From the NCBI GenBank assembly GCA_024693505.1, contig JAILKU010000022.1:1-64000 (forward strand): a stretch of 64,000 nt of DNA, in the 5' to 3' direction. This document shows, one piece after another, positions 26,305 to 36,161 of the stretch (positions within the stretch are counted from its first letter, which is position 1; each line of letters opens with the position of its first letter). The position numbers and the translations under genes were made by a program. A model generated the notes under the pieces. It saw only the letters and a list, made by a program, of their open reading frames with translations, ran no database searches and was not told the origin of the DNA. Origin of the DNA: Bacteroidaceae bacterium. Its GTDB lineage: Bacteria > Bacteroidota > Bacteroidia > Bacteroidales > Bacteroidaceae.

Positions 26305-29300
26305 ATGAAGAAGAATTACCTTAAGTCTTGCCTGGCAGCCCTGGCGCTGCTGACGGCACCCCTGAGCCTCTCTGCTCTGGAGAAAGCGGACGGCACGTAC
26401 CAGATTGGCACAGCAGCCGACCTGATTGAGTTTTCAAGTCTGGTGAATGGCGGCGAAGCGGACGCCTCGGCCTGCCTGACGGCCGACCTGGACCTGAGCG
26501 GCGCTGCCCTGGAGCCTATCGGCACGGCGGCAAGCCTGTACCGCGGCACCTTCGACGGACAGGGCCACACGATCAGTAACCTCACCATCGAGAAGGAGGG
26601 AACGGATTATGTAGGCCTGTTCGGCATCGTCACGGGCGGCGCCACCATCAGGAACTTCACCCTGAAGAATGCCAGGCTGAGCGGCCAGGCCTTCATCGGC
26701 ATCATCGGCGGCTCGAACGGCAGCGGCACCATAACCGTGGATGCCCTGGGCTTCGAGGGCGAGGCCGTCGGTACGGCCCAGAACGTATCGGGCATCATCG
26801 GCGTGAACATGAACAGCAGCGCGGCCTTCAAGATAAGCAACTGCTACGTCACGGGCAAGGTGGCAGGCGGACGCGAGAGTGCAGCCATCACGGGCTGGAC
26901 AGGCGGCGGACAGAGCTCCGTCGTGAACTGCTGGAGCACGGCAGAGGTGAGCGGCAACGACACGGGGAAAGCGTTCTATCGCAACGATGCCACGGTATGG
27001 TCGAACTGCTTCGACTCATACGGCGAACAGGTGGACGCCATCCCTGAAGGTGCACTGGCAAGCGGCGCCCTGACCTTCCTGCTGAACGGCAACACGGCCG
27101 AGGGACCCTGGCGCCAGACACTGGGCGAGGACGGGCATCCCGTGCTCGCCAGCGCAAGCAAGAAGGTGTATGCCATAGCCAGCGAGGGATTCCGCTGCGA
27201 CGGTATGCCGATGGGCGAGATTACCTACACGAACGACGCTCAGACCACCGTAATTCCCGACCACCAGTACGGCGAGGGCTACGTCTGTGCAGTGTGCGGC
27301 AGGTTCAACGAGGACTTCATTCAGCCCGAGGACGGCGTCTATTCCATCGGCAACGCCACGGAACTGGCCTGGTTTGCCGAGATGGTCAACAGGGGCAACA
27401 CGGCGATAAACGGCAAACTGACGGCCGACATCACACTGGAGGACAACGTGCTGCCCATGATCGGCACGGAGGCCAACAAGTACGGCGGCACGTTCGACGG
27501 TCAGTTCTATACCGTGACGATGAACGTGGAGGCCACGGAGGCCCGCACGGCCCTGTTCCGCCATCTGAACGGCACGGTGCGCAACCTGCACACAGCCGGT
27601 CGCATCAGCACCCAGTATGCCTATGCCTGCGGTATCGCGGCCATCATGTACGGCTGCACCATCGAGAACTGCATCAGCTCCATCGAGATCCACAACGCAC
27701 GCGGCGGTCAGGACTACTGCCACTCGGGTATCGCAGGCCGTGCCACAGGCGGGGGCAACACCATCCGCAACTGTGTCTTCGACGGCAAAGTGACCGGCGA
27801 GGACCCGGTCAGCACGTCGGGTATAGTGGGCTGGGCGCCAAACGGAACGGTTGTGGACAACTGTCTGCAGATAGCCGACATAGAGGTTGGGGGCTCGGGC
27901 CGCGGCTGCTTCACCATCGGATGGGGCAACGGAGCCCTGGTGGTGAACAACTGCTACTACAAGACCGCCTTCGGCAACATGAACGAGGGTTCGACCCAGG
28001 TGAACGAGGAGCGCCTGGCCAGCGGATATATGTGCTACCTGCTGAATGAGAACCAGAACACCACCAAATGGACGCAGACGCTGGGCGAAGACGCTTATCC
28101 CCTGCCCTGGACGAACCACAAGGAGGTCTATCCGCAGAACGGTAACATCCTGTGCAGCGGAGCGCTGGATCCCAGCAACACACCCACCTTCAGCAACGAG
28201 AACACCAATCCCGCCACGCGCGAAGAGCATACCTTCAACAACAACGGCGTCTGCACAAAGTGCGGCTTCTTCGACGAGACGGCCGTGCCGCAGCTGGTGG
28301 ACGGATATTACGAGATCTTCAATGCAACCCAGTGGAAGTGGTTCGGCTCTCAGGTAGCTGCCGGCGAGGCTGAGATAAACGGCCGGCTGACAGCCGACAT
28401 CATCCTGGACGACGACAAACTGCCGATGATCGGTACGGACACCCATCCCTTCGCCGGAATCTTCGACGGCCAGTTCCACACCATTACCTTTAACGTTGAG
28501 GATGCCGAGGCACGCACAGCCCCCTTCCGCCACCTGAGCGGCACGGTGCGCAACCTGCACACAGCCGGCCGCATCCACACCAATAACTCATACGCCTGCG
28601 GTATAGCGGCTATCATGTACGGCTGCACCATCGAGAATTGTATCAGCTCCGTAGAGATATACAACGCCAAGGGCGGACAGGACTACTGCCACTCTGGCAT
28701 CGCAGGACGAGCTACGGGCGCAGGCAACGTCATCCGCAACTGCATCTTCGACGGCAGACTGGCCGGCGAGACGCCTCAGAGCACCAGCGGCATCGTGGGA
28801 TGGGCGCCCAACGCCACGCTCGTTGAGAACTGCCTGCAGATAGCAGAAGTGGAGATGGGTACAGGCCGCGGCACCTTCACCATCGGATGGAGCGACGGCT
28901 CGCTGACCGTCAGGAACTGCTACTACAAGAACGCTTTCGGATATCTGAACGACGGCAGCAGACAGGTGAACGACGACCAGCTGGCCAGCGGTGAGATATG
29001 CGTAGCACTGAACGGGAGCCAGGAAACCATAAACTGGACGCAGAACCTGGGCGAGGACATGGTTCCCGTGAACAACGCAACCCACAACCCTGTGTATCTC
29101 CTCTTCGATACCTACATAAACGACGGAACGGCCAACTACACCAAGGCCATCATGAACGAGCTGAACGCCTGCCAGGGCATGCTCGCAAACAAGGAGATGC
29201 TCACAAGTTACATGGAGGCAGTAGAGAGCCTGACGAAGTACGACAACATCACAGACCTGCTGGCTGCCTACGAGCCCCTGAAGGCTCAGCGCCAGGAACT

Positions 29301-31419
29301 GCTCTCGTGTCGCGATGCCTATACGGCCTATAAGAATAAGGTGGACGAGACCATCGCCTACATGGAAGAGCACAGCCAGATGACAGGCGAGAAGACCGAT
29401 CTGCTGAACGACTATCTGACGGGCGACGAGGAACCAGGCGAGAACTTCACCAACGGCGCTGCCCAGTACATCCTGGAGAACGGAAACCTCACAGAGGAGG
29501 AGATTATTGCCGAGACAGCCAGGATTGATGTCATGCTGCAGGAAGCAGTCATCAGCAGTCCCACAGCCGGCACAGAGATTACGAAGCTGCTCGTCAATCC
29601 CGACTTCCGCAACAACTTCAACGGCTGGGAAGGCGAACCGGGCACTGGAACCACCGTAACCGAACAGATGGCCGGAGCCGAAAGCTGGGCTAAGACAATG
29701 GACATGCACCAGACGCTCACCAACCTGCAGAACGGTGTGTACGAACTGCAGGTGAACGGTGCATACCGTCCCAACGAAGAGCCGGCCGGCACCAACTATG
29801 CGGCCTTCCTCTATGCCAACGACATTCAGAACTACTTCCAGGCCGACATTGAGGACGTCATCTTCGAGGATGAGGCTCAGGACGGCGTAAACTGCAACAT
29901 CAGCGGCAGCACTCCCGACTATATCATAGAGCAGGAAACCGAATCGGGCACCCGATTGGGTTACGTCATGCACGGCACGCTCGGCTGCTGCTATGCCTTC
30001 CAGGCCGGACGATACAGGAACAGCGTGCTGGTGAACGTGACGGACGGCACCCTGACGGTAGGCATAAAGAAACTCTCGACCCGCAGCAACGCCAAGGACT
30101 GGCTGGGCTTCGGCAACGTAAGGGTCATCTACCAGGGCACTCAGGACGAGGCCGTAGGCGCCATGCAGAGCGTACTGCGCGATATGACTGCCAGAGCCGA
30201 TGTGCTGGTGAATGTTTACGAGGCAAGCATCAACTCCGACTATCCAGAGCATCCCAACTTCAGTCAGGCCATCAAGGATGAACTGCAGGCACTTAGCATT
30301 AAAACGACTGAGAAGGTGCAGAGGACTCCTGAGGAATATTACGCCATGATTCAGCAGTTCTCCGACCTCTTCCAGCAGGTATATGACTGCAAGAATGCTT
30401 ACCTCGAACTGGGCGACTGCCTGGAGGACCTCTTCGAACTGAGCGAATACGACCCCTCGCTCACCGATGAAATCAACGCCACCTACGACAAGACCTGGGC
30501 TGAATGGGAAGCCGGCAAGTTCACACAGGAGGAAGCTCTGGCCAAGAAGCAGGAGATTGAAGAGTGGATTCGCTCCAAGGTTGCCGGCGACATTCCGGAG
30601 CCCGACCTGCTGGACGTAGCCTTCAATGCCGACGGCACAGCTACCGACAAGTCTGCTCTTGCAAACGAGATAGCCAACTTCGGCGAGCCCTCCGTACTGC
30701 TGGATTCCGAAGTCAACATGAATATATTCGACGAGACGGCAAATGCCTGGGGCGGAAACCAGCTTAACTCGTACTGCTTCGATATGACTGGCGACCTCTG
30801 GGACAAGCTCTCCGACGGCTTCTCTGTTGAGGCTTATGTATGTCCCACCTGGGAAGGCGACAACGTGCCGACTGGCTGGTGCGGCGTTCTCGGCCTGGCA
30901 CAGAACGGCGGTTTCCTCCTGGGCGTAAGCTCTCAGAAGTGGCTATTCCAGGCCTCCATCAATGGTGCCTGGGCTAACGGTCGTGGCGACAAGAACCTGG
31001 AGAAGGACAAGTGGACGCACCTCGTTGGCGTATGGAACAAGACGGCTGGCACGCTGGCGATGTACGTCGACGGAAACCTCACAGGCCTGGTTACCGCTTC
31101 AGGCGAGCTGACGGTGCCTCAGGTAGTAGATGACACCAAGTGTTATATTGGTGCAGACATGAAGGGAGGCGTTCCAGGTACTGAGCCCGAGGCTTCTTTC
31201 CAAGGCAAGATTGCCTTTATACGCCTTTATGACGTAGCAATGCCTGGCGCAGCTGCCACAGAGCTCTATCGCAGGGCCACAGCAACAGCCCTGGATGAAA
31301 TTGCCGCCGAAAAGGGCCAGACGAGTCCTGCGGGCATCTACAACATCATGGGGCAGCGCGTACAGAAGGCTCAGCACGGCATCTTCATCATAGACGGAAA
31401 AAAGGTATTACTGAAGTAA
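26305..31419 (+). CDS. Giant secreted adhesin-like protein: GLUG-type repeats, duplicated approx 250-aa module, LamG-like domain, T9SS-type tail
   Basis: 1704 aa; GTFDGQGHTISNLTIEKEGTDYVGLFG; two copies of NLHTAGRI...YACGIAAIMYGCTIENCISS; C-terminal IYNIMGQRVQKAQHGIFIIDGKKVLLK. Confidence 0.85.
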   Translation: MKKNYLKSCLAALALLTAPLSLSALEKADGTYQIGTAADLIEFSSLVNGGEADASACLTADLDLSGAALEPIGTAASLYRGTFDGQGHTISNLTIEKEGTDYVGLFGIVTGGATIRNFTLKNARLSGQAFIGIIGGSNGSGTITVDALGFEGEAVGTAQNVSGIIGVNMNSSAAFKISNCYVTGKVAGGRESAAITGWTGGGQSSVVNCWSTAEVSGNDTGKAFYRNDATVWSNCFDSYGEQVDAIPEGALASGALTFLLNGNTAEGPWRQTLGEDGHPVLASASKKVYAIASEGFRCDGMPMGEITYTNDAQTTVIPDHQYGEGYVCAVCGRFNEDFIQPEDGVYSIGNATELAWFAEMVNRGNTAINGKLTADITLEDNVLPMIGTEANKYGGTFDGQFYTVTMNVEATEARTALFRHLNGTVRNLHTAGRISTQYAYACGIAAIMYGCTIENCISSIEIHNARGGQDYCHSGIAGRATGGGNTIRNCVFDGKVTGEDPVSTSGIVGWAPNGTVVDNCLQIADIEVGGSGRGCFTIGWGNGALVVNNCYYKTAFGNMNEGSTQVNEERLASGYMCYLLNENQNTTKWTQTLGEDAYPLPWTNHKEVYPQNGNILCSGALDPSNTPTFSNENTNPATREEHTFNNNGVCTKCGFFDETAVPQLVDGYYEIFNATQWKWFGSQVAAGEAEINGRLTADIILDDDKLPMIGTDTHPFAGIFDGQFHTITFNVEDAEARTAPFRHLSGTVRNLHTAGRIHTNNSYACGIAAIMYGCTIENCISSVEIYNAKGGQDYCHSGIAGRATGAGNVIRNCIFDGRLAGETPQSTSGIVGWAPNATLVENCLQIAEVEMGTGRGTFTIGWSDGSLTVRNCYYKNAFGYLNDGSRQVNDDQLASGEICVALNGSQETINWTQNLGEDMVPVNNATHNPVYLLFDTYINDGTANYTKAIMNELNACQGMLANKEMLTSYMEAVESLTKYDNITDLLAAYEPLKAQRQELLSCRDAYTAYKNKVDETIAYMEEHSQMTGEKTDLLNDYLTGDEEPGENFTNGAAQYILENGNLTEEEIIAETARIDVMLQEAVISSPTAGTEITKLLVNPDFRNNFNGWEGEPGTGTTVTEQMAGAESWAKTMDMHQTLTNLQNGVYELQVNGAYRPNEEPAGTNYAAFLYANDIQNYFQADIEDVIFEDEAQDGVNCNISGSTPDYIIEQETESGTRLGYVMHGTLGCCYAFQAGRYRNSVLVNVTDGTLTVGIKKLSTRSNAKDWLGFGNVRVIYQGTQDEAVGAMQSVLRDMTARADVLVNVYEASINSDYPEHPNFSQAIKDELQALSIKTTEKVQRTPEEYYAMIQQFSDLFQQVYDCKNAYLELGDCLEDLFELSEYDPSLTDEINATYDKTWAEWEAGKFTQEEALAKKQEIEEWIRSKVAGDIPEPDLLDVAFNADGTATDKSALANEIANFGEPSVLLDSEVNMNIFDETANAWGGNQLNSYCFDMTGDLWDKLSDGFSVEAYVCPTWEGDNVPTGWCGVLGLAQNGGFLLGVSSQKWLFQASINGAWANGRGDKNLEKDKWTHLVGVWNKTAGTLAMYVDGNLTGLVTASGELTVPQVVDDTKCYIGADMKGGVPGTEPEASFQGKIAFIRLYDVAMPGAAATELYRRATATALDEIAAEKGQTSPAGIYNIMGQRVQKAQHGIFIIDGKKVLLK

Positions 31420-31521
31420 AACGAAGCAGATTACGACTGCAGAGAATAACTTATGGAATCTCATTCCTCACCTCTGGCGGAGGGTGAGATTCCTTCAATA
31501 CAGAAAGAAACACAGAAAGAC

Positions 31522-33510
31522 ATGCAGAACAGAAGAGAATTTTTGGGCAATGCAGCCCGACTGCTGGGAGCCGCTGTCATAGGCAAGCCTGCCTGCGTCC
31601 TGGGAGCCGAAATGGTCGAAGGGCCGATACGACGCAACGCTGCCAAGAGAGGCGCCACTGCTAATACGCAGGACGAGATTCCCTCCTTCGTAATGGAACA
31701 GGCAGCAGAGACTTTCCAGCGCCTGGAGGAATGGCGAGGCGACGAGGAAACGCTGCTCTTCCCCATCCTGACCGATGTCCACACTCAGGACAAGGAGACC
31801 TGGCGCCACATCGGATGGATGGTGGAAACGGACAAGATTTTCCACTACGACTTTATGGCCAACCTGGGCGACATAGGACTGAACCTCGGAAGCCCGCACT
31901 CGAACGCCAATTACAGCGACCAGATCCTGAAGCTCACCCAGGAGCAGATGATGCGCTACAAAGGCCCGTTCATCTACGCTGCAGGAAATCATGACTGGGA
32001 CGGCGGCGAGGGGCGGCACCTGACGAGCCAGAACCTGCACGACACATTCCAGCGGTATTGGACTGGTAAATATAAGAAGTACTATCATATCGTGGACGGA
32101 AAGGTCTATGGCTACTACGACATCCCCAAGAAGAACGTGCGCGTCATCATCCTGAACAGCCAGGGCACGGAGACCATCGGCGAGTACTATACTTACGGAA
32201 ACGAACAGTTGGAATGGCTCATCGGCCTGCTGAAGGAGACTAAGCCAGGGACACACCTGGTGCTCCTGTCCCACTACATGCCCCACTGGATCGGGAGATG
32301 GACCAGCGTTGAGAACGTTGTGCGCCCCACCTGCGAGATCCTGCTGCACATCCTGCAGGACTTTGCCGAGCGCAAGAAGGGTGCAGAGCAGGGTATCGAA
32401 TGGGACTTTACCGAGGCGCAAGGCATCCTGGCCGGCCTGTTCTGCGGCGATTCGCACGCCAACCTGCAGGTGAGGGACCACGGTGTGAACTACTACATCA
32501 CCCAGGGCCTGGGGCCCGTTAGCCCTTCCAGTCTGCTCTACGGGCAGAAGCATGCTGACTTCGACTATCAGACGACACTCTGTTGCGATGTGATTGCCAT
32601 CAAGCCGGCAAGCCGGCAGGTAAAGAGTTTCCGCATCGGAGCAGGGGGAAAGCGGATGGACATGGAATTCTCCTACGCCGAGCAGGAAGCACGACCGCAG
32701 GCCGACCTGCTGGATATCACTTTTGCCAAGAGCGGAGCAGCCACCGATATCTCTCCGATGGTAAACAGAATCAGCAAGACGGGTTTTCCTGCTGCTGTCT
32801 TCGATAACGAACTGGGGCAGTACGTCTATGACGGCACTCGCAGCGAGTGGGGCACGGCGCCCGACAGGTATCACTACTTCGACATGCAGGACAAGATATG
32901 GAACCAGATTACGGACGGCTTCAGCCTGGAGTGCTACGTCCGCCCCTCCTGGAGCGGAGAGGAACGGCCCAACAGCTGGTGCAGCATCCTGGGCTATCAG
33001 CAGAACGGCGGTTTCGGAATGGTTGTGGGAAGCGACGGGAAGTGGCTCTTCCAGCCACATATAGGTGGCTGCTACGTTAACCTGAAGTCTGATGCCCTGA
33101 CGGTAAAGGACCGTTGGACACATCTGGTAGCCACCTGGAACCGTGAGAGCGGCAAAGCCAGTCTCTATGTGGACGGCATGCTGGCAGCCCAAACCGACTG
33201 CCCAGGCGAGCTGAAAGCGCCAGACACCTCCTTCAGGCGTTGCTTCCTGGGATGCGATTTGCGAGGAGCGGACGGCGCAGCAGAAGCTGCCTTCCGCGGG
33301 CAGATAGCCACCCTACGCCTTTATCGCGACGCTTTCACACCAAATGAAGTGGCAAAGCTCTTCGAAACTGCAACAGGACTGCCCGTCGTACAGGTGCCCA
33401 GAGAAAGGCAATCGGTTCATGAAGGTACTTACAACCTGCTGGGCCAGAATGTGCAAAGCTACCAGCACGGCGTTTACATCCATAACGGCAAAAAGATTCT
33501 GGTGAAGTAG
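31522..33510 (+). CDS. Calcineurin-like metallophosphoesterase with LamG-like domain, Tat-like signal and T9SS-type tail
   Basis: In-frame ATG at 31522 gives MQNRREFLGNAARLLGAAVIG; LTDVHTQD..GNHDWDGG..LSHYMPHW phosphoesterase motifs; C-terminal TYNLLGQNVQSYQHGVYIHNGKKILVK. Confidence 0.85.
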   Translation: MQNRREFLGNAARLLGAAVIGKPACVLGAEMVEGPIRRNAAKRGATANTQDEIPSFVMEQAAETFQRLEEWRGDEETLLFPILTDVHTQDKETWRHIGWMVETDKIFHYDFMANLGDIGLNLGSPHSNANYSDQILKLTQEQMMRYKGPFIYAAGNHDWDGGEGRHLTSQNLHDTFQRYWTGKYKKYYHIVDGKVYGYYDIPKKNVRVIILNSQGTETIGEYYTYGNEQLEWLIGLLKETKPGTHLVLLSHYMPHWIGRWTSVENVVRPTCEILLHILQDFAERKKGAEQGIEWDFTEAQGILAGLFCGDSHANLQVRDHGVNYYITQGLGPVSPSSLLYGQKHADFDYQTTLCCDVIAIKPASRQVKSFRIGAGGKRMDMEFSYAEQEARPQADLLDITFAKSGAATDISPMVNRISKTGFPAAVFDNELGQYVYDGTRSEWGTAPDRYHYFDMQDKIWNQITDGFSLECYVRPSWSGEERPNSWCSILGYQQNGGFGMVVGSDGKWLFQPHIGGCYVNLKSDALTVKDRWTHLVATWNRESGKASLYVDGMLAAQTDCPGELKAPDTSFRRCFLGCDLRGADGAAEAAFRGQIATLRLYRDAFTPNEVAKLFETATGLPVVQVPRERQSVHEGTYNLLGQNVQSYQHGVYIHNGKKILVK

Positions 33511-33606
33511 AAGACGATAACGATAACCCTAACCCTAACGCAAACGAAACGCTGCGCTACGAAAACGAAAGCCTTTGAACCTTTTGAACTCTTGAACCTT
33601 TGAACT

Positions 33607-34368
33607 TTGAACAAAATGAGAAAGTATTACATTCTGCTGCTCTGTGCCCTGCTATCGGGCTCAGCAACTATGGCCGGGAAGCCAAAGACCATCAACCTCT
33701 CGACCTATAACATCCGGCACGGCCAGGGAATGGACGGACAACTCGCCTTCCATCGCATAGGAAACATCCTGAAGGAAGCCGGCGCCCAGGTGGTTGCTGT
33801 TCAGGAGGTGGACAGCGTAACAAAGCGCACCGACGGCCGCTATGGCTTGCGCGAGATAGGAAAGTCTATAGGTATGAAGGATATCTACGCTCCGGCCATC
33901 GACTTCCAGGGGGGCAAGTACGGCATCGGGATACTATGTCAGAAGAAGCCCAGAAGTGTACGCCGCATTCCGCTTCCGGGCCGTGAGGAGAGCCGCATGC
34001 TGCTGGTGGCCGAGTTCCGCGACTATGTAGTGGCCTGTACTCATCTCTCGCTTACGGAGGAGGATCGTCTGGCCTCCCTGACCATCATTGCCCGGGAAGC
34101 CAGCCGATGGGACAAACCCTTCTTCCTGATGGGCGACCTGAACGATGAACCAGGCTCGAAGTTCTATTACGAGCTGACACAGCACTTCCGTGTGCTCAGC
34201 AATACAAAGGAACCGACTTTCCCCTCCGATGCGCCCAACGTCTGCATCGACTACGTAGCCGTCTATCGTTCTCAGGCCCATCGCGTAGGCGAAGCCTCGT
34301 CGAGAGTGGGAAAGGAGCAAACCTCCGACCATTGCCCCCTCCACGCAACGATTCAGCTGCTGAAGTAG
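33607..34368 (+). CDS. Secreted endonuclease/exonuclease/phosphatase family protein
   Basis: 253 aa; STYNIRHGQGMDG, VVAVQEVD, GDLNDEPGS, SDHCPLHATI. Confidence 0.88.
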   Translation: MNKMRKYYILLLCALLSGSATMAGKPKTINLSTYNIRHGQGMDGQLAFHRIGNILKEAGAQVVAVQEVDSVTKRTDGRYGLREIGKSIGMKDIYAPAIDFQGGKYGIGILCQKKPRSVRRIPLPGREESRMLLVAEFRDYVVACTHLSLTEEDRLASLTIIAREASRWDKPFFLMGDLNDEPGSKFYYELTQHFRVLSNTKEPTFPSDAPNVCIDYVAVYRSQAHRVGEASSRVGKEQTSDHCPLHATIQLLK

Positions 34369-34411
34369 GAAACGAAAATGAAAACCTTTAAACTCCTTTA
34401 GCCACAAAACG

Positions 34412-34497
34412 GAACCCGGGTCTTTTGTTTGCGGGACCCGGGTCTAGTAATTGCAGAACCCGGGTCTGGCAATTGTAGAACCCGCTTTGATATAAAC
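34412..34497. repeat. 22-bp period array, family GAACCCGGGTCTGGCAATTGTA
   Basis: Units start at 34412, 34434, 34456, 34478 (last partial); ACCCGGGT palindrome in each full unit. Confidence 0.93.
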
Positions 34498-34516
34498 CTC
34501 AAAATACGAATAAAAT

Positions 34517-35740
34517 ATGAAAAGACACATTTTACTGGCAGCCCTCCTGGGCGCCATTCTGGGCCTTAGCGCCAAGACGCGCAAGGCAGTATTTGTTATC
34601 ATCGACGGCATCCCTGCCCAGACAATAGAACGGCTACAGCCTCCAACCCTTATGGATATTGCTCGCCACGGACGCTACAGTCGGGCCTACTGCGGCGGAG
34701 AAGTGGGGGCATATAGTCAGACTGCCACCATCTCAGCCATCGGTTATACAAACATACTGACTGGCACCTGGGTGAACAAACATAACGTTCGCGGAAACGG
34801 AAACATCGAGGCTAACTATAACTATCCCACACTGTTTCGCATAGCAAAGGACCAGTCGCGCCCTGTCACAACTGCCATCTACTCAAGCTGGACCGACAAC
34901 CGCACCATCCTGCTTGGTGAAGGGCGGCCCGAGACACGCAACCTGAAGGTGGACTATGTCTTTGACGGTTACGACAAGGACAAGCAGCACTATCCCGACG
35001 AACCAGGTGATCTGCATATCCAGAAGATCGACGGCCGTGTCTGTGAAGAAGCTGCAAAGTGCATCGGAACAAACGCGCCCGACCTTAACTGGATCTACCT
35101 CTGGTACACCGACGATGCCTTCCACAATCACGGACACGGCCAGTTCTCCGACGAATCCGTCATGACGGTGGACCGGCAGCTGGCACCTGTCTGGCAGGCC
35201 ATCTGCCAACGCGAGAAGGAAAACGACGAGGAATGGCTCGTCATTGTCACTACTGATCACGGACGTACAGTAACCGGTAAGGGGCACGGCGGGCAGACTC
35301 AGGAGGAACGTACCGTCTGGGTGATAACAAACCAGAAGCGTGTCAACCGCCAGTTCCATCGCCCGACGCTGTCTCATGTTGACATCAATCCCACCATCTG
35401 CCGATGGATGGACTTCCAGGTTCCGCGCGATGTGGAATTCGAGCGCGACGGCATTCCTTTCATCGGGCCGACTGACATCTGCAATCTACATGCCGAGACA
35501 TACGACAAGCAGCTCAACCTGACCTGGGACGCTCAGGGCAACAGTGGCCCCGCAACGGTATGGATTTCTCCCACAAACGACTTTGCAAAAGGCGGACACG
35601 ACGAATGGAAGCAGGCCGGACAGGTTCCAGCCCGCTCAGGAAGTTACCAAATTGACTTGAGCCCCTGGCCCGAAGCCAGAACCTTCAAGATTGTTGTCCA
35701 GACGCCTGCTACCACTCTCACTCGCTGGCTGGTGAAGTAG
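34517..35740 (+). CDS. Secreted alkaline phosphatase superfamily / nucleotide pyrophosphatase-phosphodiesterase
   Basis: 407 aa; FVIIDGIPAQTIE, GYTNILTGTWVNKH, TTDHGRTVTGKGHGG. Confidence 0.85.
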   Translation: MKRHILLAALLGAILGLSAKTRKAVFVIIDGIPAQTIERLQPPTLMDIARHGRYSRAYCGGEVGAYSQTATISAIGYTNILTGTWVNKHNVRGNGNIEANYNYPTLFRIAKDQSRPVTTAIYSSWTDNRTILLGEGRPETRNLKVDYVFDGYDKDKQHYPDEPGDLHIQKIDGRVCEEAAKCIGTNAPDLNWIYLWYTDDAFHNHGHGQFSDESVMTVDRQLAPVWQAICQREKENDEEWLVIVTTDHGRTVTGKGHGGQTQEERTVWVITNQKRVNRQFHRPTLSHVDINPTICRWMDFQVPRDVEFERDGIPFIGPTDICNLHAETYDKQLNLTWDAQGNSGPATVWISPTNDFAKGGHDEWKQAGQVPARSGSYQIDLSPWPEARTFKIVVQTPATTLTRWLVK

Positions 35741-35768
35741 ACTTCTGCAACGATTATTTCTGAACCGG

Positions 35769-36086
35769 TTACTTCTTCCGTTTCTTCGGCTCAGGTAGCG
35801 CTTTGCAGGTCTCGCGGACAAGGGCAGACAGATAGTCGCTGTCGTCCACATCGGCGATGTAGAAGTAATCCTTTGCGCCTTCGTAGGGCGGACGCAGTTC
35901 TTCCGTCCTGAGCAAGGCGCGAGCGGCCTCGGTAGGCTTCAGGTAGAAGCAGTCGTCACAGATAAGTCCGAAAATCTTTCCGTCGCAATAGATGCCGTAG
36001 TCGCCAAACATCTTCCTGGCCACTATCTCGCCAGCCCCACCGCATTGGTCGGCGATAAACTGTACAAAGTCTGCATTACTTGCCAT
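35769..36086 (-). CDS. TfoX N-terminal domain protein
   Basis: Start MASNADFVQFIADQCGGAGEIVARKMFGDYGIYCDGKIFGLIC preferred over the longer track start. Confidence 0.82.
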   Translation of the reverse strand: MASNADFVQFIADQCGGAGEIVARKMFGDYGIYCDGKIFGLICDDCFYLKPTEAARALLRTEELRPPYEGAKDYFYIADVDDSDYLSALVRETCKALPEPKKRKK

Positions 36087-36161
36087 AATCAGAGTGAAAT
36101 AGATTCTTACTGCGTGCAAAGATACAAAAAACTGCGAAACAATCAATAGTCTCGCCCTAAT

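Noticed and set aside
27016-30252. Long antisense ORFs (520 and 554 aa) under the GLUG protein
   Set aside because: Mirror the sense repeats and codon bias; no signal peptide or recognisable domain
33526-33540. Telomere-like CCCTAACCCTAA
   Set aside because: Only two units, part of a short bacterial hexamer run
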